Assembly: GCF_023898315.1 (NCBI RefSeq)
Contig: NC_064621.1
Location: 535,019,383-535,083,382 of the forward strand
Direction of reading: 5' to 3'
DNA: 64,000 bases
DNA from: Schistocerca nitens
Taxonomy: Eukaryota; Arthropoda; Insecta; Orthoptera; Acrididae
Shown: one piece after another, positions 53,096 through 63,800 of the stretch
How the letters are laid out: each line of letters begins with the position of its first letter
Numbering within the stretch: position 1 is the first letter of the stretch
Program-made: the position numbers and the translations under genes
Notes under the pieces: generated by a model
Told to the model about the DNA's origin: nothing
What the model saw: the letters and a program-made list of their open reading frames with translations, nothing else
The model's database searches: none

Positions 53096-53424
53096 ACACA
53101 TATTTCATTATTAAAATCAGCGGCATGTTATAAATGTGTGTCACAGCAATAATATTTGCTGTGTTGGAGGGGAGACGGAGACACACAAACTTTGTACCCC
53201 TTCAGAACCGGACCTTGATTTCGCAACTGAAGCAACTACGCTTGTACAGTGCAGTGTGGGGGCCGATATTTTACCACAGTGTTAGCTGTTACTTGTTCTG
53301 ATCCAGTTGCCACAGTTAGTAGACAAACTCCCCCTCCATTCTCAAACCGCTGGTTCGGTCTTTCGCTAAGGCATTGGAGGTGTGTTAATGACCAGCGCTC
53401 AAAGCGAGAGCTTCATTGTAAATA
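53096..53424. other. No gene recognised
   Basis: Short stretch with nothing to assign. Confidence 0.4.
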
Positions 53425-54218
53425 CCGGGTGATCAAAAAGTCAGTATAAATTTGAAAACTGAATAAATCACGGAATAATGTAGATAAAGAGGTACAAATT
53501 GACGCACATGCTTGGAATGACATGGGGTTTTATTAGAACAAAAAAAATACAAAAGTTCAAAAAACGTCCGACAGATGGCGCTTCATCTGATCAGAGTAGC
53601 AATAATTAGCGTAACAAAGTAAGACAAAGCAAAGATTATGTTCTTTACAGACAATGCTCAAAATGTCCAGCATCATTCCTCAACAATAGCTGTAGTCGAG
53701 GAATAATGTTGTGAACAGCACTGTAAAGCATGTCCAGAGTTATGGTGAGGCATTGGCCTCGGATGTCGGTCGATCACGATACCCTTGCGACTTCAGGTAA
53801 CCCCAAAGCCAATAATCGCACGGACTGAGGTCTGGGGAACTGGGAGGCCAAGCATGACGAAAGTGGCGGCTGAGCACACGATCACCACCAAACGACGCGC
53901 GCAAGAGATCTTTCACTCGTCTAGCAATATGGGGTGGAGCGCCATCCTGCATGATATTCGTACGTTCCATCAGGTGTTTATCAGCCAGGTTGGGGATGAT
54001 GCGATTCTGTAACATATCGGCGTACCTCTCACCCGTCACGGTAGCAGTCACTGACGTTTTGCTGTCCAGCGCCATCTGTCGGACATTTTGTGAACTTTTT
54101 TTGGTTCTAATAAAGCCCCATGTCATTCCAAGCATGTCTGTCAATTTTTACCTCTCTGTCTACATTATTCCGTGGTTTATTAAGTTTTCAAATTTATACT
54201 GACTTTTTGATCACCCGG
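53425..54218 (-). mobile_element. mariner-like transposon with about 160-base TIRs
   Basis: Left end CCGGGTGATCAAAAAGTCAG and right end its exact complement, with TA duplications (53423-53424 and 54219-54220). The inverted repeats extend inward about 160 bases to GTCCGACAGATGGCGCT, with scattered mismatches. At 794 bp it is too short for a whole transposase gene and is an internal deletion derivative. Confidence 0.93.
53740..54144 (-). pseudogene. mariner-like transposase, C-terminal part only
   Basis: An open 134-residue frame that begins in the TIR. It includes GERYADMLQNRIIPNLAD, IMQDGAPPHIARRVKDLL (second catalytic Asp) and WPPSSPDLSPCDYWLWGYLK (third Asp). The first Asp and the DNA-binding region have been deleted. 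I count 42 residues between the two Asp residues, longer than the 34 of classic mariners. Confidence 0.82.
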
Positions 54219-54220
54219 TA

Positions 54221-54966
54221 CAACCCAGAAAATGTGTGGGCAGATAAAAAGGAAAACAGCCAAGAGGTGAGTTTTCCGCGGCATTTGAGTAGACCAATCG
54301 TAGAGTAGCATGTGAACTGACGTAAGGGCATCCTGAGAATACGACACGACAAACGACATTCGCTGTAGCAGTCTTCCTGCGCTACTTTTCGAGGACACGA
54401 CAGATCAGCTCAGCTCCTGTTGGCTGGCCTTGACGCCACCAAACACGGCTGTGGACCGGTCTAGCGGGTGCCAGAGCCACGCAGCCGCTGATTTCCGTAA
54501 CAGCGACGTAATCGGTTGCGTCCTGTGTTTACCGTAAAATGGAACAGCGCATCGCTGTTTGTGGGAGACTGTAGCTACACTCCGCACCAAAACATTGTGG
54601 GCACTCGGCGCATTATCAACGTACCTACTTGTAAGCTAGGAAGTCGCTGAAATTAATGTATTATTTGTCGTGCGATTATCTGTTGGTAAGATTCTGTGAA
54701 TATACAGCGGATTTCTACAGGAAATACCATACGAGACGCTAGTGTGTAGCGCGACCGATTCTACAGTAATGTTCTTGAGTTTGGAGTCATGATTAAGTAG
54801 GCACAGCATCGAGCTATTTTTCGGATGCGCTGCCACGATCGTAATAAGATTGTTCAGCCCAAGTGTAGTGTAACAGGCGTAAGTGAAAGTAAACTATTGT
54901 AGCACGCTTGGTAGGAAGTTGGGATGATCGGGACTTCACATCACGTCGACACCGAGGTCATTGGAG
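54221..54966. other. No gene recognised
   Basis: No supported frame or repeat. Composition is balanced. Confidence 0.4.
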
Positions 54967-55166
54967 ACGATGTACAAAGTTGGACTGTTTCAAGGATGGG
55001 AAAGAAAATCGGCCGTGCCCGTTCAAAGGAACTGTCCCGGCGCTTGCTTGGAGCGATTTAGGGAAATAACGGAAAACCTGAATCTGGACGGCCGCATACG
55101 GATCTGAACCATCGTCTTCCCGAATGCTGGTGCAGTCTGCTAACCACTGCAACACACCGTTCGGTC
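54967..55166 (-). repeat. SINE family E (tRNA-like), minus strand
   Basis: The complement has an A-box-like TGCAGTGGTTAGCAGACTGC and a B-box-like TGGTTCAGATCC. The body reads TTTCCGTTATTTCCCTAAAT and GAACGGGCACGGCCGATTTT. I recognise this body as a widespread orthopteran SINE. Target duplication not seen. Confidence 0.72.
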
Positions 55167-55532
55167 AGAATATTTCGGTAAGCCGAACGAGTATGTTCAG
55201 CCGTCAAGTCCTAAAGGGTTTTGTTCCTCCGATCCCAGTGTGTTCGGGTATTCCCGCTGAAAAGTTCTAGAAATTGTGAGTAAACAATATTGTGAAAAGG
55301 AACCCATGTCTGCAAACGTACTGTTTCCATTCTACGACGGTTTCAATTCAGACGTTAAACTCATCTCGTACTTCTGTTTGAATTAGAAGTGACGCAGTAC
55401 AATTATTAGGTAACAATTCGAAAAGAAACAAAACGAAACATCCATTTATCACCTAAGCACATTTGTTTGTATTAACACTTAAATGTAATGTGTTTACAGT
55501 ATTCCAAAACAATAAAGAACAGTACTGAAGCA

Positions 55533-56680
55533 TTACAAGAGCGGCTCGATGTGGCGACCACCAACGTTGTTACAGACATTGTGCCCACGAAGCATGTTCT
55601 GGTATACATTCTCCATCCCACCATGTGTGTCTTCGGTTTCTAGTTTAGCGCCCAGAATCTGTGCCAGCAGACCTTCCTCTGTCTCTACAGCAGCCTCGTA
55701 AATTAAGCTTTGCATAGAGCCCCACAACTGTCCATAGGAATTAAATCGAGTCGCGGCGGCCACGCGGTTGGACCACCTCGGCCTATCCTCGTTCCACAAT
55801 ATAGTCTGTTCAGATGTCTCCGAAACGCACGTGACAAGTATACCATCATGCTGTAACCACATTCTCTGACGGACTTTCAGTGGCACAGCTTCCAAGAACA
55901 GGTCCAATACGTTGTGTAGGGAGATCAGGTAAGCAAGACCAGTTAGCTTGAATGGAAGGAGGTACGGCCCAATCACATGACTGTCCAGAATGCCTGACCA
56001 CACTTCACTGCTAAACCATTGCTGAAATCCCTGAACATGCATGGCACGAGGGTTTTCGTGTGCCCAGATATGACTGTTTCGCGAGGCCAGAACACAGTTC
56101 CTACTGAACTCACAGTCATGTGTGAACACAACTCGACGGGGAAACGGGAGGTGTGTGTCGATGCTGCGGTGTAGGAACCACCTGCAGTAGGCAACGTGTT
56201 GTGGAAAATCTGCTGCACCCGCAACGCGGTACGGATGTAATTGTTGCTCACTCAGGATGTCCCAGACGATACTGTGACTAACACCCACTACACGCGCAAC
56301 TGTTCGAGTACCTACTCGTTAAGGGGTTCTCTTCAACGCGATGCAGTACATCATCTTCAAATTCGGCCGAGCGGCGTTGCCGTGGAGTCCTACAGTGCTG
56401 CCTTCTCACGGTGAGGTACCCGTTTCTCGGAGCTGCTGTGTAACTTCGGGCAAAATGTTTGTGCGATGGCGTGCTATGATGCGGAAAACGTTCGTGATAC
56501 AACCGACTAGCAGCTCTCCCGTTAACTCGAGCTCCGCGGTACACAAGGAGCACGTCTGTGTATTCCGAAACCGTGTACCGAACCATGTTTATTCTGTCGG
56601 TGACGCACAGGCACTGAATGGGTTTCGCAGCAAGACAGATGTCAAGTGTCGTTAGGTGAACGTCTGACGTAGTGTACGTC
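55533..56680 (-). pseudogene. DUF4817-type mariner-like transposase, decayed
   Basis: The N-terminal DUF4817-like part (about 56420-56590) reads RYTVSEYTDVLLVYRGARVN, GRAASRLYHERFP and SHKHFARSY. Then comes MGVSHSIVWDILSEQQLHPY (HTH end, 56288) with DFPQHVAYCRWFLH. The catalytic part has RRVVFTHDCEFSRN, where the usual FSDE/FTDE motif reads FTHD, then MWLQHDG (second Asp) and a degraded third-Asp region before VETEEGLLAQI. The altered first motif and a frame change make activity unlikely. Its own right TIR is interrupted by the Tc1. Confidence 0.8.
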
Positions 56681-56803
56681 ATCCCGTTTACCCTAATGCG
56701 TACCTGGACAAGCAGCTCTGAGACTTTTCTCTTTCCGACAGCAGACGTGGACGCGTTACACATCTGAAGTGAAACTTCCCGACATGGGTTCCTATTCAAA
56801 ATA

Positions 56804-58211
56804 CACTGCTGGCCACCGTAAATGCAACACCAAGAAAGACAAGAGGTAGCACAACAAAATTTATTTTGTAGATAACATGTTGACCAAGTATCAAATGATT
56901 ACGTTTACAGACGTCTGTGACATGTGGTTCCTGCCAGAATCAGTAGCCAGAGTAGCCGCCATTGTTGGAGATCACTGCTGCCACACGTCTCGGCATTGAG
57001 TCAAAGAGACGTTGGATGTGTTCCTGGGGTACAGCAGCCCAAGCAGCTTCCACACGTTGCCAAAGATCATCTGGTGTGGCAGCTGTGGATGTAATCTGGG
57101 TCACTCGTTGAGCAACCATGGACCACATGTTTTCTATCGGCGAAAGATCCGGAGAGAGAGCCGGCCAGGGAAGCAATTCAATCTGGTTATTGACGAAGAA
57201 CCTTTGGACAATGCGTGCCACGTGTGGTCGCGCATTATCCTGTTGAAATATGGCTGTGGCCGAATCCTGAAGGTAAGGAAGGACAACTGGCTCCAGCACC
57301 TCGGATATGTAGCGCCGGCTATTTAAAGTACCGGCAATGCGTACTAGAGGTGTGCGAGAGTAATATCCGATACCGCCCCATACCATAATACCTGGTGCAA
57401 GACCAGAGTGGCGGTGCATAATGCAGCTGTCCAGCATCCTCTCTCCACGGTGTCTCCATACTCGAATCCGACCATCGTGGTGTTGCAGACAGAAGCGTGC
57501 CTCGTCAGTAAAGACAACGTCATTCCATTCTGCCGTCCACATCCGTCTGTCATCACACCATTGGCGACGGATACGTCTGTGGTTCTGCGTCAATGGTAGA
57601 CGAAGCAATGGACGTATTGCGGACAGACCACTCTGCTGTAAACGGCGTCGAATGGTACGCGCAGACACTGGATGATGCGTTACAGACGCAATGTGCTGTG
57701 CTATGGTTCGGGATGTCACTGAGCGATCCGTCACTGCCATGCGCACAATTTGCCTATCAGCACGTGCAGTGGTGCACCGAGGTGAATGCGATCGACCACG
57801 TCGGTCCGTCGTACCATCCTGCATCCAACGGTCACATATCCGCATTACAGTTGTTTGGTTTCGTCCAACACGACTAGCGATTTCTCTGTATGATAATCCA
57901 CAATCTCGGTAAGCCACTATCCTTCCTCTGTCGAACTCGGATACTTGATCAAAAGATGTTCGCTGTTGTCTACGAGGCATAACTGATCGTCTTGTGAAAC
58001 AAGCACAAGGTAAACACACGTGCCGAACGTACACTCGTCGAAATCGCCAAGCCTTAAATGGCGCTATGAGGTGGCGCCACAGGCGCGCGTGATGTGCGTC
58101 TGCGCTGAAATTCTAATCAGTTGCATATCTCATCGCTGCAAACTCATGGTGTAAATTTCACTTGATTCGGATGCTTCCTTCAGGGTGTTGCATTTACGGT
58201 GGCCAGCAGTG
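56804..58211 (-). mobile_element. Tc1-like DD34E transposon, intact
   Basis: A 1408-bp element with TIRs CACTGCTGGCCACCGTAAAT and their exact complement, and TA duplications at 56802-56803 and 58212-58213. Nested in the DUF4817-type transposon, so it is younger. Confidence 0.95.
56940..57980 (-). CDS. Tc1-like transposase, intact, DD34E
   Basis: 346 residues from the Met at 57980 (MPRRQQRTSF); the frame remains open to 58034, but relatives begin at this Met. Residues 14-52 form an HTH (FDRGRIVAYRDCGLSYREIA) and 86-120 a second one (SARTIRRRLQQSGL). Catalytic residues are D159 (VVFTDEARF), D248 (FQQDNARPH) and E283 (SPIENMW), with 34 residues between the last two. Length and motif order are standard, and there are no frameshifts. 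The product should act in the nucleus on its own TIRs. It is a strong candidate for an active source copy. Confidence 0.96.
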   Translation of the reverse strand: MPRRQQRTSFDQVSEFDRGRIVAYRDCGLSYREIASRVGRNQTTVMRICDRWMQDGTTDRRGRSHSPRCTTARADRQIVRMAVTDRSVTSRTIAQHIASVTHHPVSARTIRRRLQQSGLSAIRPLLRLPLTQNHRRIRRQWCDDRRMWTAEWNDVVFTDEARFCLQHHDGRIRVWRHRGERMLDSCIMHRHSGLAPGIMVWGGIGYYSRTPLVRIAGTLNSRRYISEVLEPVVLPYLQDSATAIFQQDNARPHVARIVQRFFVNNQIELLPWPALSPDLSPIENMWSMVAQRVTQITSTAATPDDLWQRVEAAWAAVPQEHIQRLFDSMPRRVAAVISNNGGYSGY

Positions 58212-58299
58212 TATTATGTACTCACTGTCCTCTACAAGTCCTAAAAGTTAGGAACGGGAATTTCCGAACGTCCTGTATACGTATTTGTTGTGTGTAAAG

Positions 58300-58700
58300 T
58301 TTTGTGTCATGTTTGTTTTCAATGATGAGGAGAGAAGGAAGAAGGCGAAATCAGGTACTGACATATAGCCTACTCCTCTCCATTAGCACCAAGCCGACCT
58401 CAGGCGGACACATCAGGAGCTTCCCGTGCCTTCACTCCTTGAGACATTGCGGATTAGCTTGGAATCTGCTCAGACCTCTCCGCAGTGTCTCGTGGAGTGT
58501 GGGAATGTCATGCTGTTGGTGGTAATCCAAGAGACTGGCTCAACATCATAGTGTCAGCAGCTTCACGTCACCACCTATGCTCCCCTTGCTGGCCAAATAC
58601 TGGTGGTGAAAATTTCTCCTACCACCAGGATTCGAACCGTGGGTAGATTTACAAAGAGTGTGTGGCTGTCATGCTGTCAACATCGTACACCTCGCGTAGG
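58300..58700 (-). repeat. Putative long tRNA-headed repeat (SINE-like)
   Basis: Contains ACCACCAGGATTCGAACC (58631-58650), the complement of a tRNA B box (GGTTCGAATCC). The body includes GTGGTAATCCAAGAGACTGG and CAGCAGCTTCACGTCA. I recall similar blocks as a dispersed grasshopper repeat. Edges are uncertain. Confidence 0.5.
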
Positions 58701-59099
58701 GATAAGGAGAATAACGTAAGGGAAATTAGTGCTCCTACGTAAGCGTACAGACGCATTTTTCCACTACTCAATAGGCGAGTGCGACATGACAAAAATCGGC
58801 AGTACTAGTACGAACTACCCTTCGCCATGCAGTGCATAGTAGTTCGCGAAATGTATTTAGAAAGTAGAATGTAAAACTTCCTAAGTGGCATTGTTTCAAA
58901 AAACGCATTTTCGGCGCTGTTCTGTTCTCGGTTCTCTGTAGCAATCCCTAGACTCGTTTCAAGCGTCAAAAAATTTCAAAAATTCAATACTGCATGGCGC
59001 ATGGTCTTCGTGCCAAGCAGTACTTCTCCCCTGCAGTTCCAAGTGCCACGGGGATGGTTTGAAGAGGTAACACACGTTTTTAGTGAGTGGATGCAGATT
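58701..59099. other. No gene recognised
   Basis: Nothing assigned. It leads into the coding-like remnant at 59100. Confidence 0.35.
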
Positions 59100-59450
59100 T
59101 GAGCTGTGACAGATTTTGCGACAATACGTAAACGCAGAAAGGTATGTAAAGCCTTTTCTCCGCAAGAGTTACACAAGATTGTACAGTCAGCTAAAGCTAC
59201 AGCCCTTTTCCATGTAATTCCAATGCACATAACTGATTTCTTTGATTTTAAAGATGCTGTTGAAACATTGTCAATGCTGGCGTGTAACTTCTCCAAATGC
59301 AGTATGATCAAAGTGTTTCATATTTAACATCTCAAATCGCTACTGGAAATTCTTACTCTGAAGCAGAAGATTGGCAAAAAGTCAATGTATTCAAAAGAGA
59401 ACAGACCATGGCTGACGACGTATGCCATGTTCTAATTCATCAGTAAGACT
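59100..59450 (+). pseudogene. Unrecognised coding-like remnant
   Basis: A 73-residue plus-strand frame (59106-59327) reads TDFATIRKRRKVCKAFSPQE, then FHVIPMHITDFFDFKDAVET. In another frame SQIATGNSYSEAEDWQKVNV and FKREQTM follow. The IPM..TDF.DFK / W.K..V.KR pattern reminds me of C-terminal regions of repeat-encoded proteins in arthropods, but I cannot name the family. The frame change argues for decay. Function is unknown. Confidence 0.3.
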
Positions 59451-60139
59451 AACCATGTTTATCACCTGCATAGTAGAAAGACCTGTTGACGATGTTGTCG
59501 TTTTTCCTCAACAGCACTGGGATATCTACAGTAAACTTTGCAACATCTCATCCCAAGAACGGAATTGTGTTAGAAACAGAAGTCAGTAATGTGAGATATT
59601 GTTCCTGAATTTAATTTTGTTACCCTCTTGTAAAAATTTAAAAGATGTGAGAATTTTTTTTCGACTACAGTTCTACTTTACTGCCGTATTTCTATATTTG
59701 TATTACCAGAAATAAAACGTAGTATCCCAGTAATAACGGCACTTCACACAAAAACTTTCTTACTAGGATTTAGAACCAGTCAGTTCCCTCGTATCGCATC
59801 TGGAACGTTCTTAATAAATTAGTTATTTACTGAGTTATCTCACACTTTTGAAATTTACAGGAAACCAACCACTACAAGTGGAATAATTAACCATACATCT
59901 TCACGTCCAAAATTTCACAAATATGCATTTTTTCAGTCAATGAGTCCTAAATATTCCCACTACAACAGGAGGCCATACACAAAGAATATTCTTCTACAGC
60001 TATACAACAAAAAAACGCACCCTAAAAAGGTCCCCATAAAGCATGAAATAACAATAACGAGAGAAAATACATTAAAAAAGAAAACTACATACCAATAAAC
60101 CATATGGGGAAAATATCCGATAAAATGAACGCCTTACTA
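59451..60139. other. No gene recognised
   Basis: AT-rich. The 5' part of the Penelope remnant that follows may begin here, but no motif is readable. Confidence 0.4.
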
Positions 60140-60485
60140 AAAATAGAACCGTGAAATCAGCCTTCATAACAACAAACAGTATTAGCACAGAACTACGTTC
60201 AGGAAACGCCACACTCCCGAAACACTTAAACGCTGGAACTTACAAAATTAACTGCAATAACAAAATAATTTTATACACGACAGCAATTCCGTCGTATTCA
60301 GAGAACACAAAAGAGAAACGAATGACAACCAATCCACCTTCTTAATACACCTAAAAAATGAGAAACACAAAGTTGACAACGTTGAAAACGCACTACAAAT
60401 CCTGCACAAAATCTCAAAAGGTCCAATCATGAATATTTTGGAAGAATTTGAAATATACATACAGACTAAGTATTATCTTCACGAT
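60140..60485 (+). pseudogene. Penelope-like element fragment 3 (endonuclease region)
   Basis: Plus-strand reading: AFITTNSISTELRSGNATLP and NAGTYKINCNNKIILY (decayed GIY half), then in a shifted frame NEKHKVDNVENALQILHKIS and KGPIMNILEEFEIYIQ. The order matches the end of Penelope-like proteins (post-RT TTN.., G.Y.L.C, then NILE..EIY). Catalytic residues of the YIG half are not readable. A third lineage, different from 25745 and 48693. Confidence 0.65.
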
Positions 60486-61650
60486 ATAATAACAAATCGA
60501 TATCAAGCACACACAGTTTCAAAAAAATATATTTTTTATTGGGATACCGCATAACCAAAAAACCAGAGATCGCAAATACGTCAATAACACTTCCACAGAT
60601 ATATGACCCACGACAACATAAATATCTTTGAGTAAACAACTAGCTGCCAAAGTTTAACTTCTACAACTGTCAAACAACAAAAATAATAATAAAAATAATG
60701 TACGTGCTACATCAATTCATCTAACACCTTTATAACGACACTGAAAAAATAATACATATAACAACTATGGACAGAAGCAATAGTTTACTCAAAGTTTAAA
60801 ACGTCAGGCCGCGAGTACAACAGCCAATGAAGAAAACTTTATATATAAATTATATAGTACGTAAAACACAATAAATACGATTGATTGCATTTGTATTGAT
60901 GAAAGCAACAAAGCCGAAATAAACTTATATACAAAAATAACATGCAGCACACTGATTAATAATTCTCTGCATGAATATACAGTCTTAGTAAAACAGCAAT
61001 CCTTTATTAAACCGAAACAATGGTGAGCCTTAACGTTCGCTGCTGTAAATTCGGACTGCACCTGTCATTCTAGGCACATGGTTGCAACTTGTTAGTTCTT
61101 ACTGCCGCCATCGCTAAATATTCGTAACATAAAGATGTTACACTGTATATTATTTGTTGAAAACAAATTTAAAAATTAATGTCTCTAATTAAACACAATT
61201 ATGTTACAATGCCTCAATGCTTTACAGCTGGAACGGTAGGATAGTAATGCCGAAGGCTGTAATTCTCACAACGCACCGAAAAACTGTACTTCTAGTTATA
61301 ACAGATAAGCATTGTTATTGTTATGGTTGACTGTTAATAGCCTGTGTCTGCTGGGGTAAATTTCGATATTAAGTTAACGCAGTAAACGAGCTCTTTTGTA
61401 ACAAATCAAGAGAAATTGTTTTCTATGTTTCCAGACCAAGGACAGGTTCCAATACTGACTCAGCACCTGCTGCGGTTTATTCAAGGTAAGCAAGGTACAG
61501 AAGGCGGCCGACAGCATCAAAAGAAATGTTGTGTCCTTAGAAGTAATGTTAATCCCAATAGCTTGGAGCCAAAAATGGGAGTACAACTTTTTGCAGACAT
61601 GCATAATGTCGCACAGTTGCGTAACGTGACGTGTGAGTGATACTAAGCCA
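60486..61650. other. No gene recognised
   Basis: AT-rich, low-complexity sequence with many poly(A)/(T) runs. No feature can be supported. Confidence 0.45.

Positions 61651-61703
<53 letters not shown>
61651..61703. repeat. (CT)n microsatellite
   Basis: A run of about 53 bases of TC. It explains the Arg/Glu run in the minus-strand frame across it. Confidence 0.97.
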
Positions 61704-61706
<3 letters not shown>

Positions 61707-62929
61707 ACCCAAATCTTCAGTGTCCCAAGTATCATTTGTATTTCGCGGGCAGTGATCCAAGGATTAGAACCGAAGGTTGTAAAATCGTCCACAAATAAAT
61801 TAACTGAAAGTATTTCTTACTGTTGACACTATACTGCCACCTGCTGCTGCAAAAAGCTGACACTTAACATACTCTCCAGAGGAACTCCATCCTATTGCGA
61901 GTATTGGTCTGGAAAGAGTAAAATTACTGACACGAAACCAGAAGTATGTTTAGCCATGAAAGATTCTAGTATAATTGGGAGGTTAATGCAAAGTAATGGG
62001 AGGCTTCCATATCTTTTCTCCTGCCTGAGAGGAAATCAGTATCATAGCTCTAAATGAAGAATGAAATAGAGATTTATTACAAAGATTCATTTTTAGACCA
62101 AGAACAATTGGTATCCCCTGCAATATTTTACATGAAACACCTAATAAAGAAATACAATGACTTAAGAAGAAAGTGGCTGCAAGTCGTTATACCACAGAAA
62201 AATTAATCTTATATCGGCTACATTTACTGGCGTTCAGCGTAATGCAAAAACTGAGCGAGCTAATGCAGCAGTAAGAAACATGACTTATTCTGCAGGACAG
62301 CGTATCAATTACCCGTCCAGCCATCCGGACTTGGGTCTTCCGTGATTTCCTTAACACACACAACGCGAATGCAGCTATACGTCCCTTGAAAGAGCACAGC
62401 TGTTTTCCTTCTCCATTCTTCCCTAACCCTAATGATCTCATCGCTGACGGGACGTTAAACTTATCTTCCTTCTTCAATAACGCAAAATTATGGCTCGTAC
62501 AGAAGTATCTTTTTATCAGCATTTGTTTTTTTCAGCAACTGACAAATTTTGGGAATCGCAATTTAAAAAAAAAAACTTCTAACAGAAGTTAATTTTACAT
62601 CAGTATCCTCACCATGTTCGTACATTTACAAATCGATCGGGTTACATACGTAATAGCCCTTACGGCGTGTTTGAAGAGGACTCAGTTGTTATTAACTGCC
62701 GGAACACCGAAGTAAGAAGCGTCCCATCGATAAGAGCATCGAAACATTTTGAAGCCACGCGTACAAAAATCCGAGAACTTTATATTACATATTTGTAGTT
62801 TTTAACACACTTACTTGGGAAGCCAGCGTAACAACTGCGTGCCAGGGGCAGAAGGCTATCTATACACTCTAAGGTTCACTATATACCGTTTGGAGAGCTT
62901 TAAGGTCGCTAGTTAGGCGGATCTGAAGA
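61704..62929. other. No gene recognised
   Basis: AT-rich. Open frames are shorter than 115 codons, with no motif. Nothing to assign. Confidence 0.45.
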
Positions 62930-63800
62930 TTTTTTTTTTTAAATCTTTATTCCAAATTTATAATAATTATACAATCTTAACCCACTTCCTTAAATGATTA
63001 GTGGGTCCTAATTTTATCCAACATTAATTGTAGCTAGATACAAATTTAATTAGTGGGCTACAGCTACAACTAGATAACAATGGGCAACTAATTTATTTAT
63101 TATTCTGCCTGCAGCGTCACAGGTGTGTTAGTTGTTTATAAACCTACTTTTTAGAGCCTTGCTCATCCAGCTAATCCCGATGAACTTGCCCCCGACATTG
63201 GGCAGGCCAAGGATGTTCCTAAATAATTAATTTCCTAATCTAATTCCCACTAATTAGTCCTAATCCAAGTCAAGTCCGGTCCGGTGCTTTGTCCTGTATC
63301 GGTGGTGTCGTACCCCACTCCCCCTAGTCATGAACGCGGCGGATTCCACACTATGAGGAAAGTCGGCCTGTCCACGCACAGGCGGTATGGGAATAGGGCG
63401 CTAGATTCAGCTAGTGTTTGGTGTGTTTCAAATTGTTAATTCATGTCCCTTAGGTATTCTTTTAACACTTTTCGTGATACCTCATCCGCCAATTGGTTAA
63501 GAGTTTGAAAAGTGTCTTCTTGTCTTGGTAAGTGGTATGTGTCATGGTCATGTAATTGGTCACGTAATGTGGATGCTACATCATTGAAAAGGTGACCACA
63601 TGATTGACCACATGATCGGGAGTACTCTCTGATACACCACATTCACACGCGGGTTGTAACTGCTCCATGTAAGCCGCTACACGGCTCGACCCCACAACTA
63701 AGGACACCGAGTGCCCTTCCGACACTCAGGAAAGAGCCTGATGATAATTAGTAAGATAGGGTTATTTAAATATAGACGATCATTTTAATATTAGATATGG
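62930..63800 (-). pseudogene. 3' end of a poly(A) LINE with a zinc-knuckle-like C-terminus
   Basis: On the minus strand, YMEQLQPACECGVSESTPDH reads a C-x-C-G..H pattern near 63600-63665. The adjacent frame (63436-63642) has HLFNDVASTLRDQLHDHDTY and ends LKEYLRDMN at 63436. A 500-base untranslated region leads to AATAAAGATT and a terminal A-run at 62930-62945. Such a C-terminal CCHC-like knuckle, then poly(A), is typical of I/R1/Jockey-group LINEs. The stop/frame change near the knuckle and the 5' truncation make it inactive. Confidence 0.55.

Larger units (their letters stand above)
55236..58275 (-). mobile_element. DUF4817-type transposon carrying a nested Tc1
   Basis: The left end CAGTGTGTTCGGGTATTCCC and the right end (complement CAGGACGTTCGGAAATTCCC) are inverted copies; TA follows at 58276-58277. 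The nested Tc1 (56804-58211) splits the right arm between ATGGGTTCCTATTCAAAA and ATGTACTCACTG. Without it the element is about 1.63 kb. The palindromic relative at 45972-47995 shares its ends. Confidence 0.82.

Noticed and set aside
61374-61760. 128-residue minus-strand protein with an Arg/Glu run
   Set aside because: The run is the (CT)n microsatellite read in antisense; the flanks have no motif.
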